A DNA stretch of 64,000 nt from an uncultured Bacteroidales bacterium (GTDB lineage: Bacteria; Bacteroidota; Bacteroidia; Bacteroidales; P3), in NCBI GenBank assembly GCA_944320465.1, contig CALUHO010000012.1, positions 1 through 64,000 on the forward strand. Reading direction: 5' to 3'. Every line of letters begins with the position of its first letter. Position 1 is the first letter of the stretch. The position numbers were made by a program, and so were the translations under genes. This document shows, piece by piece, positions 34,735 through 46,276 of this stretch. The notes under the pieces were generated by a model, which searched no databases, was not told the DNA's origin, and saw only the letters and a program-made list of their open reading frames with translations.

Positions 34735-35952
34735 TTACCGCTGGGTTCGGCCAAGGTTCGCCTTTTTTTTCATCCGCATTTTCCGGCACCAGAAATAGTA
34801 GCCCGTGAACGCGAGGATGCCGCCGAGCAAGGCGGCGATGCAGCTCAGGATGCGGGTGGCGAGGCCTCCCCAGCTGCCAGTATGGACCGAATAGATCCAG
34901 CCTCTGATTTTTCCGTTCTTGGGCAGGTCTTTGTAAAGTTGCGTCGATGTGATTTCCCCGTTTTCCGGATTGAACGAATAGCGGTCGCTGCTCCGGGTGT
35001 TCCCGTAGCGGGCGGTGGAGACCGAAGCCGAACCGTCTTGGAGGGTGATGGACTTGTAGGAACCGTAGCGGCTTTGCAGCTGCGCCAAGACGCTTGTCCA
35101 ATGGGTGTAATCTGTCGTCCGGGCAAGGGCTGTGCCGGCATCCTGGCTTCGGGCGGCTTGTCCTTGCTGCGGTCCTTGCATTTGCCCTTGCGCCTGCTTT
35201 CCCGAGCCAGAATCCTGGCTTCGCCCTCCGGATGGGCCTGCTGATTGTCCATGCGCCTTTCTTGCGGCCGCTTCCACGCCGAAAACCTTGCAAAAGGCTT
35301 GGTTGTACCAGCTAAAGGACCAAGTGAGCCCCGTCAGGGCCATGGCCAGCAGCAAGAGGAAAGCGTAGAAGCCGCCGGCCACATGCAGGTCGTGCCAGAA
35401 GCGGAAACGCCCCGAGCGGCACTTGACTTGCAATCGGTTCTTCAGCATTTTGCGGCTCCGGGGCCACCAGATGACAAGGCCGCTGACAAGGATAATCGCC
35501 ATCGCCAGCGTGGCGTAGCCCACAATGTTTTTTCCCCAGGCAAAGCTGCCGTCCCGTTTGGGAGTGTCCAGGAGCCAGCGGTGCAGCCGCATCACTTGCG
35601 TGAAGAAGCCTTGGCCGTCGTCCATTCCCACGACCGAGCCGGTGTAAGGGTCGATAAAGGCGGCCGCTTTCTTGCCGGGCAGCAGGATTTGATAGCTGCG
35701 TTCCGGGTCTTGGAACACCCGGATGCCCCGGATTGGCGTGTTCTCGGGCAGCTGCTGCCGCGCCGAGGCCATCAGCCGGTCTATCGGGAGAGTTTCAGCC
35801 TTGGCTTCCTTGACAAAGTAGCGGGAGGGGTGGCAGAGTTGCAGTATCTCCTGCTCAAAGACCAATAAGGCACCGGTGATGCAGATGATGGCGATGAGGA
35901 TGCCGAAAGGTATCGACAGCCATAGATGGAGTTTGGCGAAGGTCTTTCTCAT
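34735..35952 (-). CDS. PepSY-associated TM helix protein (XusC-like)
   Basis: 405 aa inner-membrane protein with four transmembrane segments (LHLWLSIPFGILIAIICITG; IVGYATLAMAIILVSGLVIW; GGFYAFLLLLAMALTGL; ILSCIAALLGGILAFTGYY) and PepSY-type periplasmic parts (TPIRGIRVFQDPERSYQIL). Histidines LHLW, RLHRWL, WHDLHVAGG and VHTG are placed as in haem-binding ferric reductase-like members. A Gln/Gly/Ser-rich linker lies at about 230-280. It is last in the order TonB receptor, DUF4374, PepSY, which equals the xusABC operon of Bacteroides; it may reduce iron from imported siderophores. Confidence 0.88.
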   Translation of the reverse strand: MRKTFAKLHLWLSIPFGILIAIICITGALLVFEQEILQLCHPSRYFVKEAKAETLPIDRLMASARQQLPENTPIRGIRVFQDPERSYQILLPGKKAAAFIDPYTGSVVGMDDGQGFFTQVMRLHRWLLDTPKRDGSFAWGKNIVGYATLAMAIILVSGLVIWWPRSRKMLKNRLQVKCRSGRFRFWHDLHVAGGFYAFLLLLAMALTGLTWSFSWYNQAFCKVFGVEAAARKAHGQSAGPSGGRSQDSGSGKQAQGQMQGPQQGQAARSQDAGTALARTTDYTHWTSVLAQLQSRYGSYKSITLQDGSASVSTARYGNTRSSDRYSFNPENGEITSTQLYKDLPKNGKIRGWIYSVHTGSWGGLATRILSCIAALLGGILAFTGYYFWCRKMRMKKKANLGRTQR

Positions 35953-36095
35953 GAAGGTGTACGGATTATGATTGAGCCGATGCCGAACCGGAGGTCTATG
36001 CGGCCGGCACCGGCTAGATTAGGAGCATGTCCTTGTTTTTGAATGTTTTGCGTTGGGAGGAGCCGTTGCGTTGCCGGCTCCATGTTTGTCTGTGC

Positions 36096-37601
<1,506 letters not shown>

Positions 37602-40172
37602 TCAGTTCCCGAAATGCACCCGGATCTTCCCGTAAAACGCCCGCCCCGCCTTTTGGAGGCTGAAATTGTCGTACAGGTTCTCGTTGGTGAAATTGCGGCA
37701 TTCGAACGAGAAGTTGTAACGCCCGTTGCCTATGCTGTAGGCTATCGAGATATTGTGCGAGAACTGGTCTGGCACGATGTACTCGGTATTGCTGCTGCCG
37801 ATGATTTCCGAATAATAGGAGAAGCTGTGCATGTACTGGTTGTCGTAGGTAAGCGAGAGGACGTTGCCTTTCTTGCCCAGGTCGCGCCAGTAGAAAGTGA
37901 AGTCGGCATCGGCAAAAAGGTAGGGCACGTTGGGCATCCTGGCTCCGTAGGCCAAGTTGGGCGTGGTGGTCCCGATCATGGTCTTCTGGCGGTCGCGCAC
38001 GTTCATGTGGCTGAGGTTTCCGCCGAGGCTGAACCATTTGCTGAAGCTGTAGCGGGCGGAGAGGTTGTAGCCGATGGTCTCCACCTTTCCGTAGTTGACG
38101 TAGGTGGCTGCTTCCTTGCCCCCGCTGAGGTCGGAGATGTTGCGCTGGATGTAGTCCCGGGTGTTGCGGTAGACGAAGCTGCCTTCCAAATAGAGGCCGT
38201 GCTTGCCGAATTTCCTGTTGTAGCTCAGGTTGAAGTTCAGGTTGTGGCTGTTTTCGGGCCGCAGGCTCACTTGCCCCATTTCCAGGTCCTCGTTGCCGAA
38301 CATTTCCTCGATGGTAGGCAGGCGGCAGGCTTTTTCATAGGAAAGCTTGGCTTGGAGGCCTTCCATGATGAAATAAGTCCCGGCCGCGCCGTAGCCGAAG
38401 GAACTGACATTGCGCGAATGCTCTATGTAGTTGCTCTGGGTCTCGTCCTCGGCAATCGGCCCGGAGATGTACTGGTGGTAGAATTTCCCGAAAACGGAAA
38501 GGTTCCATTTCTTGCTGGGCATCAACCGGTAGGAGAAGCCGGTGATGTTCTTGCGGGTCACTTTGGCAATGGGGTCGATGACCGGGTCCTCGGACAGGAA
38601 AGAGGTGTTCTGGCGGTGGAAGGCGTTGAATACATGGTTCAGGCTGAACATGTGCATCTTGCCCAAGCGGTAGTTCAGGCCTAAAGTCCCGTTCAGGTTA
38701 TCGTTGTCGGCGCGGGAGAACTGGCGGCTCTGTTCGCCGGAAGTGTTCATCTTGTAGCGTTCCCCGAACCAGTTGTAATGGTAGGAGGAGGTGTCCACAT
38801 TAGTGGTCGCGTTCCGGTTGTAGTTGAGGGTCACGACCAGATCCAGCCCTTTGGTGAAGAGGTTGCGCTTGCTGTATTCGAGCGAAGGCATCAGCGAGTA
38901 GCCCCGGCGGAACTTTTCGCCATAGACGGTGTTCTGCCGAACGCCGGTCTGTATGTCCTGGTACATGTGCGAGAAGGTCATGCCGAACATCAGCCGGTCG
39001 GCCCAAGGCTTGTCCACGATGCCGAACTTGGCCACGACCGCTTCGTTGTGGTAGGTATCGTGGAAACGTTTTACCCGGACTTTTTCCGAGTTGTCGATAT
39101 AGGTAGAAACCGAGCCGTCTTCGTGGAAGGTGAAGATTTCGGGGTTCACGTCCACCTGGTAGTTGTTGTCGGAATAGTTCTGGAAAGCGTTGATTTCGTA
39201 GGTGAAGCCGTTTTTGAGGGTCTGGCCGAAGTTGAGATGCGACTTGTGGGTGTTGAACGAGCCGTAAGAGTAGGCGGCATCGACAAACCAGCGGTTGCGT
39301 TTCTTCTTGGTGATGATGTTGATGACCCCGCCGATGGCATCCGTGCCGAACTGAACTGGCACGACGCCTTTGTAGACTTCGATCCGCTCGGCGAAGTTGA
39401 CGGGGATGTTGTTCAGGCCGAACGAGCTGCCGACCCCTTCCTGGGGAATCCCGTCGATGAAGACCTTGACATGCTTGCCGCTGAACCCGTCCAAGGAGAA
39501 CTGCATGTCCGATCCTACGCCGCCCGATTCGCGGACTTTGAGGCCGGGGGCTTTGGCCAGCGCATCGCTCAGGTTGCGGGTGGAATTCTGCAAGTCGCGG
39601 GTATCGACGGCCACAGTGTTGAAGGCCGAGCGCCGGGTCCGGCTCACTCCGTTGGATGAGATGACCACTTCGTTGAGCATCTCGGCTTTGGTCTTCAGTG
39701 TGATATGTTGTTTGAGGCGTTCTCCGGCTTTGAGATGGATTTCTTTCTCCACGCTTTTGTAGCCGATGAGGGAGACTACCAAGGTGTAGGTACCGGCCGG
39801 GGCTTGGATCTGGAAAATGCCTTCCTCGTTGGTGGTAGTGCCGTAGGCGGTGTTCTTGAGATGGGCGGTGGCATAGAAGACCGGATGTTTCCCGCCCGCT
39901 TCCTCGGAAAAGACTTTGCCAGAAATGATGCCCGTATTCTGCTGGTTTGTAGTGTTTTGCTGGGCAATGAGCGGAAGGCTCGATAGGAAAAAGAGGAAAA
40001 GGGGGAAAAGGAAGTATTTATGGATTAGGAAAAAATGGCTGCGGCAGGACAGGGGGATAGAAAAGGACGGGATGCCGGCAGGCGGTGCTTCGGCTTTCTT
40101 GGGGCTGCGCTGCCTTTGGGGAGGGCTGGGGCATACCGGGTCCGGATGGGTATGGCAAGACAGGAAAATCAT
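37602..40172 (-). CDS. TonB-dependent receptor (XusA-like)
   Basis: 856 aa from MIFLSCHTHP at 40172. The hydrophobic signal lies deep (KYFLFPLFLFFLSSLPLIAQ, about residues 53-72), so the true start could be later. Then CarboxypepD_reg-like domain (ISGKVFSEEAGGKHPVFYAT), plug (LSDALAKAPGLKVRESGGVG, IDGIPQEGVGSSFGLNNIPV) and a barrel ending ...RVHFGN. It is first in the TonB receptor, DUF4374, PepSY operon and is inferred to import a ferric siderophore. No Fur box was identified by eye. Confidence 0.9.
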   Translation of the reverse strand: MIFLSCHTHPDPVCPSPPQRQRSPKKAEAPPAGIPSFSIPLSCRSHFFLIHKYFLFPLFLFFLSSLPLIAQQNTTNQQNTGIISGKVFSEEAGGKHPVFYATAHLKNTAYGTTTNEEGIFQIQAPAGTYTLVVSLIGYKSVEKEIHLKAGERLKQHITLKTKAEMLNEVVISSNGVSRTRRSAFNTVAVDTRDLQNSTRNLSDALAKAPGLKVRESGGVGSDMQFSLDGFSGKHVKVFIDGIPQEGVGSSFGLNNIPVNFAERIEVYKGVVPVQFGTDAIGGVINIITKKKRNRWFVDAAYSYGSFNTHKSHLNFGQTLKNGFTYEINAFQNYSDNNYQVDVNPEIFTFHEDGSVSTYIDNSEKVRVKRFHDTYHNEAVVAKFGIVDKPWADRLMFGMTFSHMYQDIQTGVRQNTVYGEKFRRGYSLMPSLEYSKRNLFTKGLDLVVTLNYNRNATTNVDTSSYHYNWFGERYKMNTSGEQSRQFSRADNDNLNGTLGLNYRLGKMHMFSLNHVFNAFHRQNTSFLSEDPVIDPIAKVTRKNITGFSYRLMPSKKWNLSVFGKFYHQYISGPIAEDETQSNYIEHSRNVSSFGYGAAGTYFIMEGLQAKLSYEKACRLPTIEEMFGNEDLEMGQVSLRPENSHNLNFNLSYNRKFGKHGLYLEGSFVYRNTRDYIQRNISDLSGGKEAATYVNYGKVETIGYNLSARYSFSKWFSLGGNLSHMNVRDRQKTMIGTTTPNLAYGARMPNVPYLFADADFTFYWRDLGKKGNVLSLTYDNQYMHSFSYYSEIIGSSNTEYIVPDQFSHNISIAYSIGNGRYNFSFECRNFTNENLYDNFSLQKAGRAFYGKIRVHFGN

Positions 40173-40577
40173 AATTTCGTTTGTTTTTAAGGGAATGCAA
40201 AGGTCGGCAGGATAGGCCCGTTTTGTCAATCCTCACTTTTAGGTATTTTGAGGGTTTGGCTGGCTTTCGGAATCCCTAAAAATGGTTATCAGGTAGTTTT
40301 TTCCGTTTTGTCATGTTGCTGGCGGCTCTTTGCATTATATCCTCTGGCGGTTATGCGGAACAGGGGGGAGGCTGCCGTATCCTCGATTCTAAGCTGGAAG
40401 GAAGGGCACTGGAAAGTATTTTTGATGGGATTTGTTTCGGAATCGCCCAAACTTGCGTACCTTTACCCGCTTTTTGAAAGCGGGTTCGGCTTTGTCGTTC
40501 GGGTTTTGGAAGAGGTGGGTGGCGTTCTTGTGCCATGGCAAAATGGATGTGAAAACAAAAAAAATCAACGCAATAGT
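40173..40577. other. Divergent promoter region of the Xus-like operon and tricorn-like gene
   Basis: No gene is supported. On the minus strand TTG (40227-40229) and a GACCTTTG box ending in CTTTGC (about 40197-40205) form the likely promoter of the receptor gene. On the plus strand TACCTTTA near 40459 is a weak candidate for the tricorn-like gene. Confidence 0.5.
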
Positions 40578-43500
40578 ATGAAGAAACTGATTCTTGGTTT
40601 GGCTTTGGCGGGCATGATGGTGCCGGCCGGCCTCTGGGCGCAGGAAAGCGCGGCCCAGGCAGCCCGGACGGAAGAAAATCCGCTCTGGCTGCGTTATCCG
40701 GCTATCTCCCCGGATGGAACCCAGATAGCGTTCTGCTATATGGGCGATATTTTCATTGTTCCGGTTTCCGGCGGCGAGGCCCGGCAGCTGACATCGAACC
40801 CGGCCTACGATTATATGCCGGTCTGGAGTCCGGATGGCAGCAAGATCGCGTTCGCTTCCGACCGCGAAGGAAGCCTGGACCTTTACTATGTAGGCGTGAA
40901 AGGCGGCAATCCGGTCCGCCTGACCACCAACAGCGGTACCGAAACGCCTTTGGCTTTCACCCTCGACGGGCAGTCCGTGCTTTTCAAGTCGGGTCTGATG
41001 CCGACCGTGAACAGCATGTTGTTCCCCGACGGGACTTATCCCCAAGTATATAAAGTAGGATTGGACGCTTCCCGCCCGGAACTGTTCAGTGCCTATCCGA
41101 TGGACGAGCTCAGCCTGAACCCGGACGGCAGCATCCTCTTCCAGGATATCAAGGGCTATGAGGATACTTGGCGCAAGCACCATACCTCCAGCGTGACCCG
41201 CGATATCTGGATGCTGAAGGACGGCAAGTACACCAAGATGACCACTTTCAAAGGCGAAGACCGTACTCCTGTCTGGATGCCGGACTACAAGGCCTACTAC
41301 CTGCTGAGCGAGGAAAACGGTTCGTTCAATGTCTATAAGAGAGGCCTGTCTCCCAATTCGGCATCCGAACAGCTGACCCGTTTCCAGACCCATCCGGTGC
41401 GTTTCCTGAGCGTGTCCAAGGACGGGATGCTCTGCTTTACCTACAATGGTGAGATTTATACGATGAGACCCGGCGCGGAACCGCTGAAGCTCGATGTGGA
41501 AATCATTGCCGACAACGGCATCAAGGAAGTGACCAAGCGAGTGATGCGTTCCGGCGCGTCCGAGCTGGCGGTTTCACCCAAGCAGAAGGAAGTGGCCTTT
41601 ATCCTGGGGGGCGATGTGTATGTGACCTCGATGGATTACGCCACCACCAAGCGAATCACCAATACGCCGGAAACCGAACGTTATATCGACTTTGCGCCGG
41701 ACGGGCGTTCGTTGGTCTATGCATCGGAACGCGACGGGGTATGGCAGGTTTACCAGGCATCGCTGGCTGACAAGGACGAGGACATGTTCACCTATGCCAC
41801 CGATATCAAGGAAGAGAACCTGACCAAGAGCCAGGAAACCAGCTTCTACCCGCAGTACAGCCCCGATGGCAAGGAAGTGGCTTTCTTGAAGAACCGCACC
41901 GAGATTTGTGTCTTGAACCTCAAGAGCGGCAAGGTACGCACGGTGATGGATGGCAAATACGAATATTCCTATCAGGATGGGGACCAGGAATACAGCTGGA
42001 GTCCTGACAGCAAATGGATTCTGACCGGTTATATCGGCACGGGCGGCTGGAACCATAAGGACCAGGCTTTGGTGAAAGCCGACGGCAGCGGGGAAATCCA
42101 TAACCTGACCAACAGCGGTTATACCGAATACGGTGGAAAATTCGTTCTGGGCGGCAAGGCCATGCTGTTCCAGAGCGACCGCAGCGGCTACCGCAGCCAT
42201 GGTTCGTGGGGTGCCGAAACCGATGTCTATATCATGTTCTTTGACCAGAAAGCTTATGAGAAGTTCTTGATGGACAAGGAAGAACGCGAACTTTTGGCGG
42301 AAGCTGAAAAGGACAGCAAGGAAGCCAAGAAGGAAGAAAAAGCCGAGGAAAAGGCCAAGAAGGACAGTGCCGATGGCAAGGAACCCAAGGTGGAACCTCT
42401 GGAATTCGATTTCGACTATCTGGATGACCGGACCTTGCGTCTGACCAATGTGTCGGACAACTTGGGCGACATGCTGCTCAGCCCGGATGGCGACAAGCTC
42501 TACTACATGGCTCCCTACAATGGGAAGATGGCTCTTTGGGTCAAGGACTTGGTGGAAGAAAAGACCGAGCTCAAGGTGCCGAACGTGGGCTACGGTTCCA
42601 TGGAGATGGACAAGGACGGCGCCAATATCTATTTCTTGGGCATGGGCGGCATAAAGAAGATCGCGACGGCTTCGGGTTCGATGGAGGATATCGATTTCGA
42701 GGCTCTTTATGAAACCCGTCCGTTCGCCCAGCGCGAATACCTGTTCAGCCATATCTGGAAGCAGGTCAAGGACAAGTTCTACGATCCCACCTTCCGGGGC
42801 ATGGACTGGAAGGCCTACTTCGACAATTACGAACGCTTCCTGCCCTATATCAACAATGGCTATGATTTCTCGGTGATGGTGAGCGAGTTGCTGGGCGAAT
42901 TGAACGCTTCCCACACCGGCTGCCGTTTCTATGGCGGAGGAAGGGCTTCGATGCCGGTAGCGGCCTTGGGGGCTTTCTTCGACCCGGCTTATGAGGGCGA
43001 TGGCCTGAAGTTCCAGGAAATCCTGCACAATAGCCCCTTTGCTTTGTGCGGCAAGGAAGTCAATTCCGGCGACCTGATCACGGCTATCGACGGCGTGGAA
43101 ATCAAGGCAGGAGAGGATTACTATCCTTTGCTGGAAGGCAAGACGGGGGAAGCGACCCGTTTCACGATCCAGCCGGCCAAGGGCAAGGCTTTCGACGTGA
43201 CAGTGAAGCCGATCAGCACTTACCAGCAGAATGCCTTGCTGTATGAACGCTGGGTGAAACGCAACGAGCGTCTGGTGGATTCGCTTTCGGGCGGCCGCTT
43301 GGCTTACGTCCATATCGAGGGCATGGATTCCAAGAGCTTCCGCACGGTTTACCGCCAGCTTCTCAACGACAAGAACCGGAACCGGGAAGCGGTGATCGTG
43401 GATACGCGCAACAACGGCGGCGGCTGGCTGCATGATGATGTGGCCACTTTGCTCAGCGGCAAGCGTTACGCACGGTTCAGCCCGCGCGGCCAGTATATTT

Positions 43501-43871
43501 CGGACGAGCCGTACAGCAAATGGACCAAGCCTTCCTGCATGCTGGTAAGCGAGAACAACTATTCGGATGCCCATGGCACGCCTTTTGTCTACAGGGCCTT
43601 GGGCATTGGCAAGCTGATCGGGGCGCCGGTGCCGGGAACGATGACGGCGGTATGGTGGGAAAGCCTGAACGGCGGTTACGTGTTCGGCATCCCGCAGGTG
43701 GGAACCCTGGATGAAAACGGCAATTACCTGGAAAACCAGGACCTGATTCCGGATATCATTGTCTATAACACGCCGGAGACCTTGCTGCAGGGTCGCGACC
43801 TCCAATTGGAAAAGGCGGTGGAAGAGATGCTGAAGGAGGCCGATGCCGTGAAGGCCAAGGCCGGGAGATAG
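40578..43871 (+). CDS. Tricorn-like protease (S41), secreted
   Basis: 1097 aa from the ATG at 40578, the start of a signal peptide (MKKLILGLALAGMMVPAGLW, cut after WAQ). Order: two WD40-like/TolB propellers (SPDG repeats: AISPDGTQIAF, WSPDGSKIAFASDREG, FAPDGRSLVYASERDG), a Lys/Glu-rich acidic linker (about 575-610), a C1 domain, a PDZ domain (NSGDLITAIDGVEI) and the S41 core (YVHIEGMD, VDTRNNGGGW). The probable nucleophile is Ser996 in ENNYSDAHG. It degrades peptides, probably in the periplasm. The open frame upstream of 40578 is non-coding. Confidence 0.93.
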   Translation: MKKLILGLALAGMMVPAGLWAQESAAQAARTEENPLWLRYPAISPDGTQIAFCYMGDIFIVPVSGGEARQLTSNPAYDYMPVWSPDGSKIAFASDREGSLDLYYVGVKGGNPVRLTTNSGTETPLAFTLDGQSVLFKSGLMPTVNSMLFPDGTYPQVYKVGLDASRPELFSAYPMDELSLNPDGSILFQDIKGYEDTWRKHHTSSVTRDIWMLKDGKYTKMTTFKGEDRTPVWMPDYKAYYLLSEENGSFNVYKRGLSPNSASEQLTRFQTHPVRFLSVSKDGMLCFTYNGEIYTMRPGAEPLKLDVEIIADNGIKEVTKRVMRSGASELAVSPKQKEVAFILGGDVYVTSMDYATTKRITNTPETERYIDFAPDGRSLVYASERDGVWQVYQASLADKDEDMFTYATDIKEENLTKSQETSFYPQYSPDGKEVAFLKNRTEICVLNLKSGKVRTVMDGKYEYSYQDGDQEYSWSPDSKWILTGYIGTGGWNHKDQALVKADGSGEIHNLTNSGYTEYGGKFVLGGKAMLFQSDRSGYRSHGSWGAETDVYIMFFDQKAYEKFLMDKEERELLAEAEKDSKEAKKEEKAEEKAKKDSADGKEPKVEPLEFDFDYLDDRTLRLTNVSDNLGDMLLSPDGDKLYYMAPYNGKMALWVKDLVEEKTELKVPNVGYGSMEMDKDGANIYFLGMGGIKKIATASGSMEDIDFEALYETRPFAQREYLFSHIWKQVKDKFYDPTFRGMDWKAYFDNYERFLPYINNGYDFSVMVSELLGELNASHTGCRFYGGGRASMPVAALGAFFDPAYEGDGLKFQEILHNSPFALCGKEVNSGDLITAIDGVEIKAGEDYYPLLEGKTGEATRFTIQPAKGKAFDVTVKPISTYQQNALLYERWVKRNERLVDSLSGGRLAYVHIEGMDSKSFRTVYRQLLNDKNRNREAVIVDTRNNGGGWLHDDVATLLSGKRYARFSPRGQYISDEPYSKWTKPSCMLVSENNYSDAHGTPFVYRALGIGKLIGAPVPGTMTAVWWESLNGGYVFGIPQVGTLDENGNYLENQDLIPDIIVYNTPETLLQGRDLQLEKAVEEMLKEADAVKAKAGR

Positions 43872-43947
43872 GCAGGCCGGGATTGCGCCCGGTCTTGTTT
43901 GCGGACTGGGCGTAGGAATGTGCATGCCGGCAAGTCCCTTGGAAGAG

Positions 43948-44039
43948 GGCGGCCCAAAAGTCGGTTTTCCAAAAGAGAATCCGCTTCAGGATGTGTTCTG
44001 TCGGGGATTCTTTGTCGGAAGACCATCTTTTGGGCCGCC
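43948..44039. terminator. Long perfect hairpin after the tricorn-like gene
   Basis: GGCGGCCCAAAAG (43948-43960) pairs perfectly with CTTTTGGGCCGCC (44027-44039). Inside, GGTTTTCC/GGAAGACC and AGAGAATCC/GGGATTCT extend the stem, so almost all of 92 nt is paired. TTCTTTG follows on the plus strand. It may be a terminator of unusual length or a separate palindromic element. Confidence 0.6.
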
Positions 44040-44128
44040 TTCTTTGTACGCGGATATATGGATTTTCCCTTTCCATGGATGCCTTTTCTGCGGGTGATGC
44101 CGAGATTCTGCCGGGGGGTATTGTTCAA

Positions 44129-44321
44129 CCCAAATCGGTCATCAGACACGCCGTGTCCGTTTCTGATTGGGGAAATGAGGCTTTCGGGCATCTTGCCCGC
44201 TTTTGTCCGCATCCTGTTGCTCGCTACGCCTCGAGGTAGCCCGCTACGCCTTCGGCTAGGCGGGAAGCATGCTGCATGACACAAGCGGGCAATCTTCCCA
44301 AAGTCTGATGACCGATTTGGG
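44129..44321 (-). mobile_element. MITE-like element, copy 4
   Basis: 193 bp, reverse orientation, second subfamily (GGACACGGCG-type interior shared with copies 5, 6 and 8). The left flank is TTCAA (44124-44128); the right flank TTGAC does not match. Next to it lies a 25-bp end fragment. Confidence 0.85.
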
Positions 44322-44326
44322 TTGAC

Positions 44327-44351
44327 TCCAAAGTCTAAGGACCGATTTGGG
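44327..44351. mobile_element. 25-bp MITE end fragment
   Basis: TCCAAAGTCTAAGGACCGAT then TTGGG repeats the right end of the element next to copy 4, followed by TTGAA. Its extent equals the fragment at 20736-20760. Confidence 0.6.
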
Positions 44352-44463
44352 TTGAAAGTGATTCGGTATGTTTGTGTGTTCTGCAAGCTCATGGGATGCA
44401 GTTCCTGTACTTGTTCTGTATAAGGCCAGATAGCAAAATATTGCGTATAAGTCGTTCAAGGCG

Positions 44464-44925
44464 ATGATGAAAATAATTTTCGTATGCCACGGGAATATAT
44501 GCCGGAGCCCGATGGCGGAATATATCATGAAGGATCTTGTCCGCAAGGCCGGACGGGAATCCGAGTTTGAAATCAGTTCGGCGGCTGTGTCCTATGAAGA
44601 AGAGGGGAATCCTATTTACCCGCCGGCCGCGCGGATGCTTCAATGCAAGGGTGTGCCGTATTCTGCGCACGCAGCGCACAGGATCACTTCCGGAGAAGCG
44701 TCCGAAGCCGATTTGATAGTCGTCATGGATTGTTCAAACAGATGCCTCCTCGGCAAGATAATAGACTCGGCGGACGTTCCGAAGGTCCATTATATGATGG
44801 AATACGCAGGGTGCGGATGCCGGGATGTGGCTGACCCGTGGTACACGGGCGATTTCAGCCGGACCTACGAGGATATCCTTGCAGGCTGCCAAGGACTTCT
44901 GTCGTATACGGCCAAGGCTTGCTGA
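44464..44925 (+). CDS. Low-molecular-weight protein-tyrosine phosphatase
   Basis: 153 aa. The P-loop VCHGNICRSPMAE gives the nucleophile Cys8 and Arg14. The general acid is Asp123 in DPWYTGDFSRTYEDI. It dephosphorylates tyrosines or small phosphate esters; in bacteria these enzymes often act with capsule kinases, but none is adjacent. It may also start at the second ATG (44467). It is flanked by MITE debris upstream. Confidence 0.94.
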   Translation: MMKIIFVCHGNICRSPMAEYIMKDLVRKAGRESEFEISSAAVSYEEEGNPIYPPAARMLQCKGVPYSAHAAHRITSGEASEADLIVVMDCSNRCLLGKIIDSADVPKVHYMMEYAGCGCRDVADPWYTGDFSRTYEDILAGCQGLLSYTAKAC

Positions 44926-45032
44926 TATTGCAGTTGCCGGTTTCTTCTGCTTTGCCGGATGCTTGCCGGAATACCGGGTCGGGAAAGGGAAAAAGGAAGA
45001 TCGGGAACGCTGCAGGATTCGGCTTCGGCTGG

Positions 45033-45656
45033 CTATAGCCCTACTTCGCAGCCGATGCCGATGATGGGATTGCCGTAGATGGAATACTCGTCGTTGTTGA
45101 AGTTCCACATGGCCCGTATCGTGAGGGCGACCCGGTTGCCGAGAGGCTGGCTGTAGCCGATGCCGGCGATGGGGTAGGCCAGCCATCTGCGTTCATGGTC
45201 TGTGCCGTAAGGCTGGTTCATTCCTCCGATTTCGGCATGGATGAACAGCCGGCGGATAGGGTAGAAGCGGACAAAGAAGCTGCCGCCCCAGTAGTAGCTA
45301 CTTAGCTCCGGTTGAAAGTAGGCATCGCGGAAATAGCTGAAATTGACGGTGATGCCGAAGCGGAACATGCGATGGACGATATAACCGACCGTGGGCGCGA
45401 GTTCCACGGCAGTCAGCGTGCCGAATTGCAAGCCCAGGCCGCCTCCGGTGAAGAAACGGTTCTTGTAAAGCCCCGGCGTGCCTTTGGGCGGTTCCTCTTC
45501 CCAGTCGTTGGCCTGACGGGCTTCGCGAGCGTCTTTTTGCGAGGAGAGCGTGTTGAGGTCGTTGACCTGGGCCTTGGCGGCAAGGGGAATCGCTAAGAAC
45601 AGGGTGATGAGAAGTGCGATGGGGGCAAGCATCAGGGCGCGGTTTTCGGTTTTCAT
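45033..45656 (-). CDS. Probable outer-membrane beta-barrel protein
   Basis: 207 aa. The signal peptide (MLAPIALLITLFLAIPLAAK, cut near AQ) is followed by a charged segment (QKDAREARQANDWEEEPPKG) and alternating hydrophobic strands with many aromatic residues (RFFTGGGLGLQFGTLTAVEL, YYWGGSFFVRFYPIRRLFIH). It looks like a small eight-stranded porin-like barrel. No family name is certain. It lies 127 bp downstream of dtd on the same strand. Confidence 0.7.
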   Translation of the reverse strand: MKTENRALMLAPIALLITLFLAIPLAAKAQVNDLNTLSSQKDAREARQANDWEEEPPKGTPGLYKNRFFTGGGLGLQFGTLTAVELAPTVGYIVHRMFRFGITVNFSYFRDAYFQPELSSYYWGGSFFVRFYPIRRLFIHAEIGGMNQPYGTDHERRWLAYPIAGIGYSQPLGNRVALTIRAMWNFNNDEYSIYGNPIIGIGCEVGL

Positions 45657-45783
45657 CTTGCAGGGATCAGGGATCCGGTATTGGTTTGTTTGGCTTTGTG
45701 AACGGTTGGGTTTTGTGGATGCGGGTTTGCCTTTGTGCGGATTGCTGTCGCGATGGCTTTTTCTGCGAGGCAGGAGGCGGCTG

Positions 45784-46260
45784 TCAAGAGGCGGCTTGGT
45801 TCCGGCTTTGGTGGCGTTCGGTGCTGTCGATCCATATTGTCACCGGGCCGTCGTTGGTGAAACGGACTTTCATGTCCGCGCCGAAACGGCCGGTCTGCAC
45901 TTCCAGTCCGTATTCCTGCCGGAGCAGGTTGTTGAAATATTCGTAAAGAGGCTCCGCTTTTTCAGGCCGGGCGGCACGGATGAAGCTGGGCCGGTTGCCT
46001 TTCCGGGTGTCGGCGTACAGGGTGAACTGGGATACCGAGAGGATCGCGCCGCCGATGTCCTTGACCGGCAGGTTCATCTTGCCTTCCGCGTCTTCAAAGA
46101 CCCGGAGCTGGGCTAATTTCTTGGCCAGGTATTCGGCATCTTCTTCGGTATCTTCTTCGGTGATGCCGACCAAGACTAAGAAGCCTTTGTCAATCTGGGC
46201 TACGGTTTCCCCGTCTATATCGACACGGGCATTGGTGGTTCGTTGAATCAGGATTCGCAT
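45784..46260 (-). CDS. dtd: D-aminoacyl-tRNA deacylase
   Basis: 158 aa. It frees D-amino acids from mischarged tRNA. The active-site signatures are [19 protein letters not shown] and the Gly-cisPro-containing [11 protein letters not shown]. The C-terminal [13 protein letters not shown] tail is slightly longer than usual. Two MITE copies stand in tandem directly upstream of its start, between it and the nearest good promoter box (46731-46738). Confidence 0.95.
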   Translation of the reverse strand: MRILIQRTTNARVDIDGETVAQIDKGFLVLVGITEEDTEEDAEYLAKKLAQLRVFEDAEGKMNLPVKDIGGAILSVSQFTLYADTRKGNRPSFIRAARPEKAEPLYEYFNNLLRQEYGLEVQTGRFGADMKVRFTNDGPVTIWIDSTERHQSRNQAAS

Positions 46261-46276
46261 AAGGCAGGTTCTTTAA

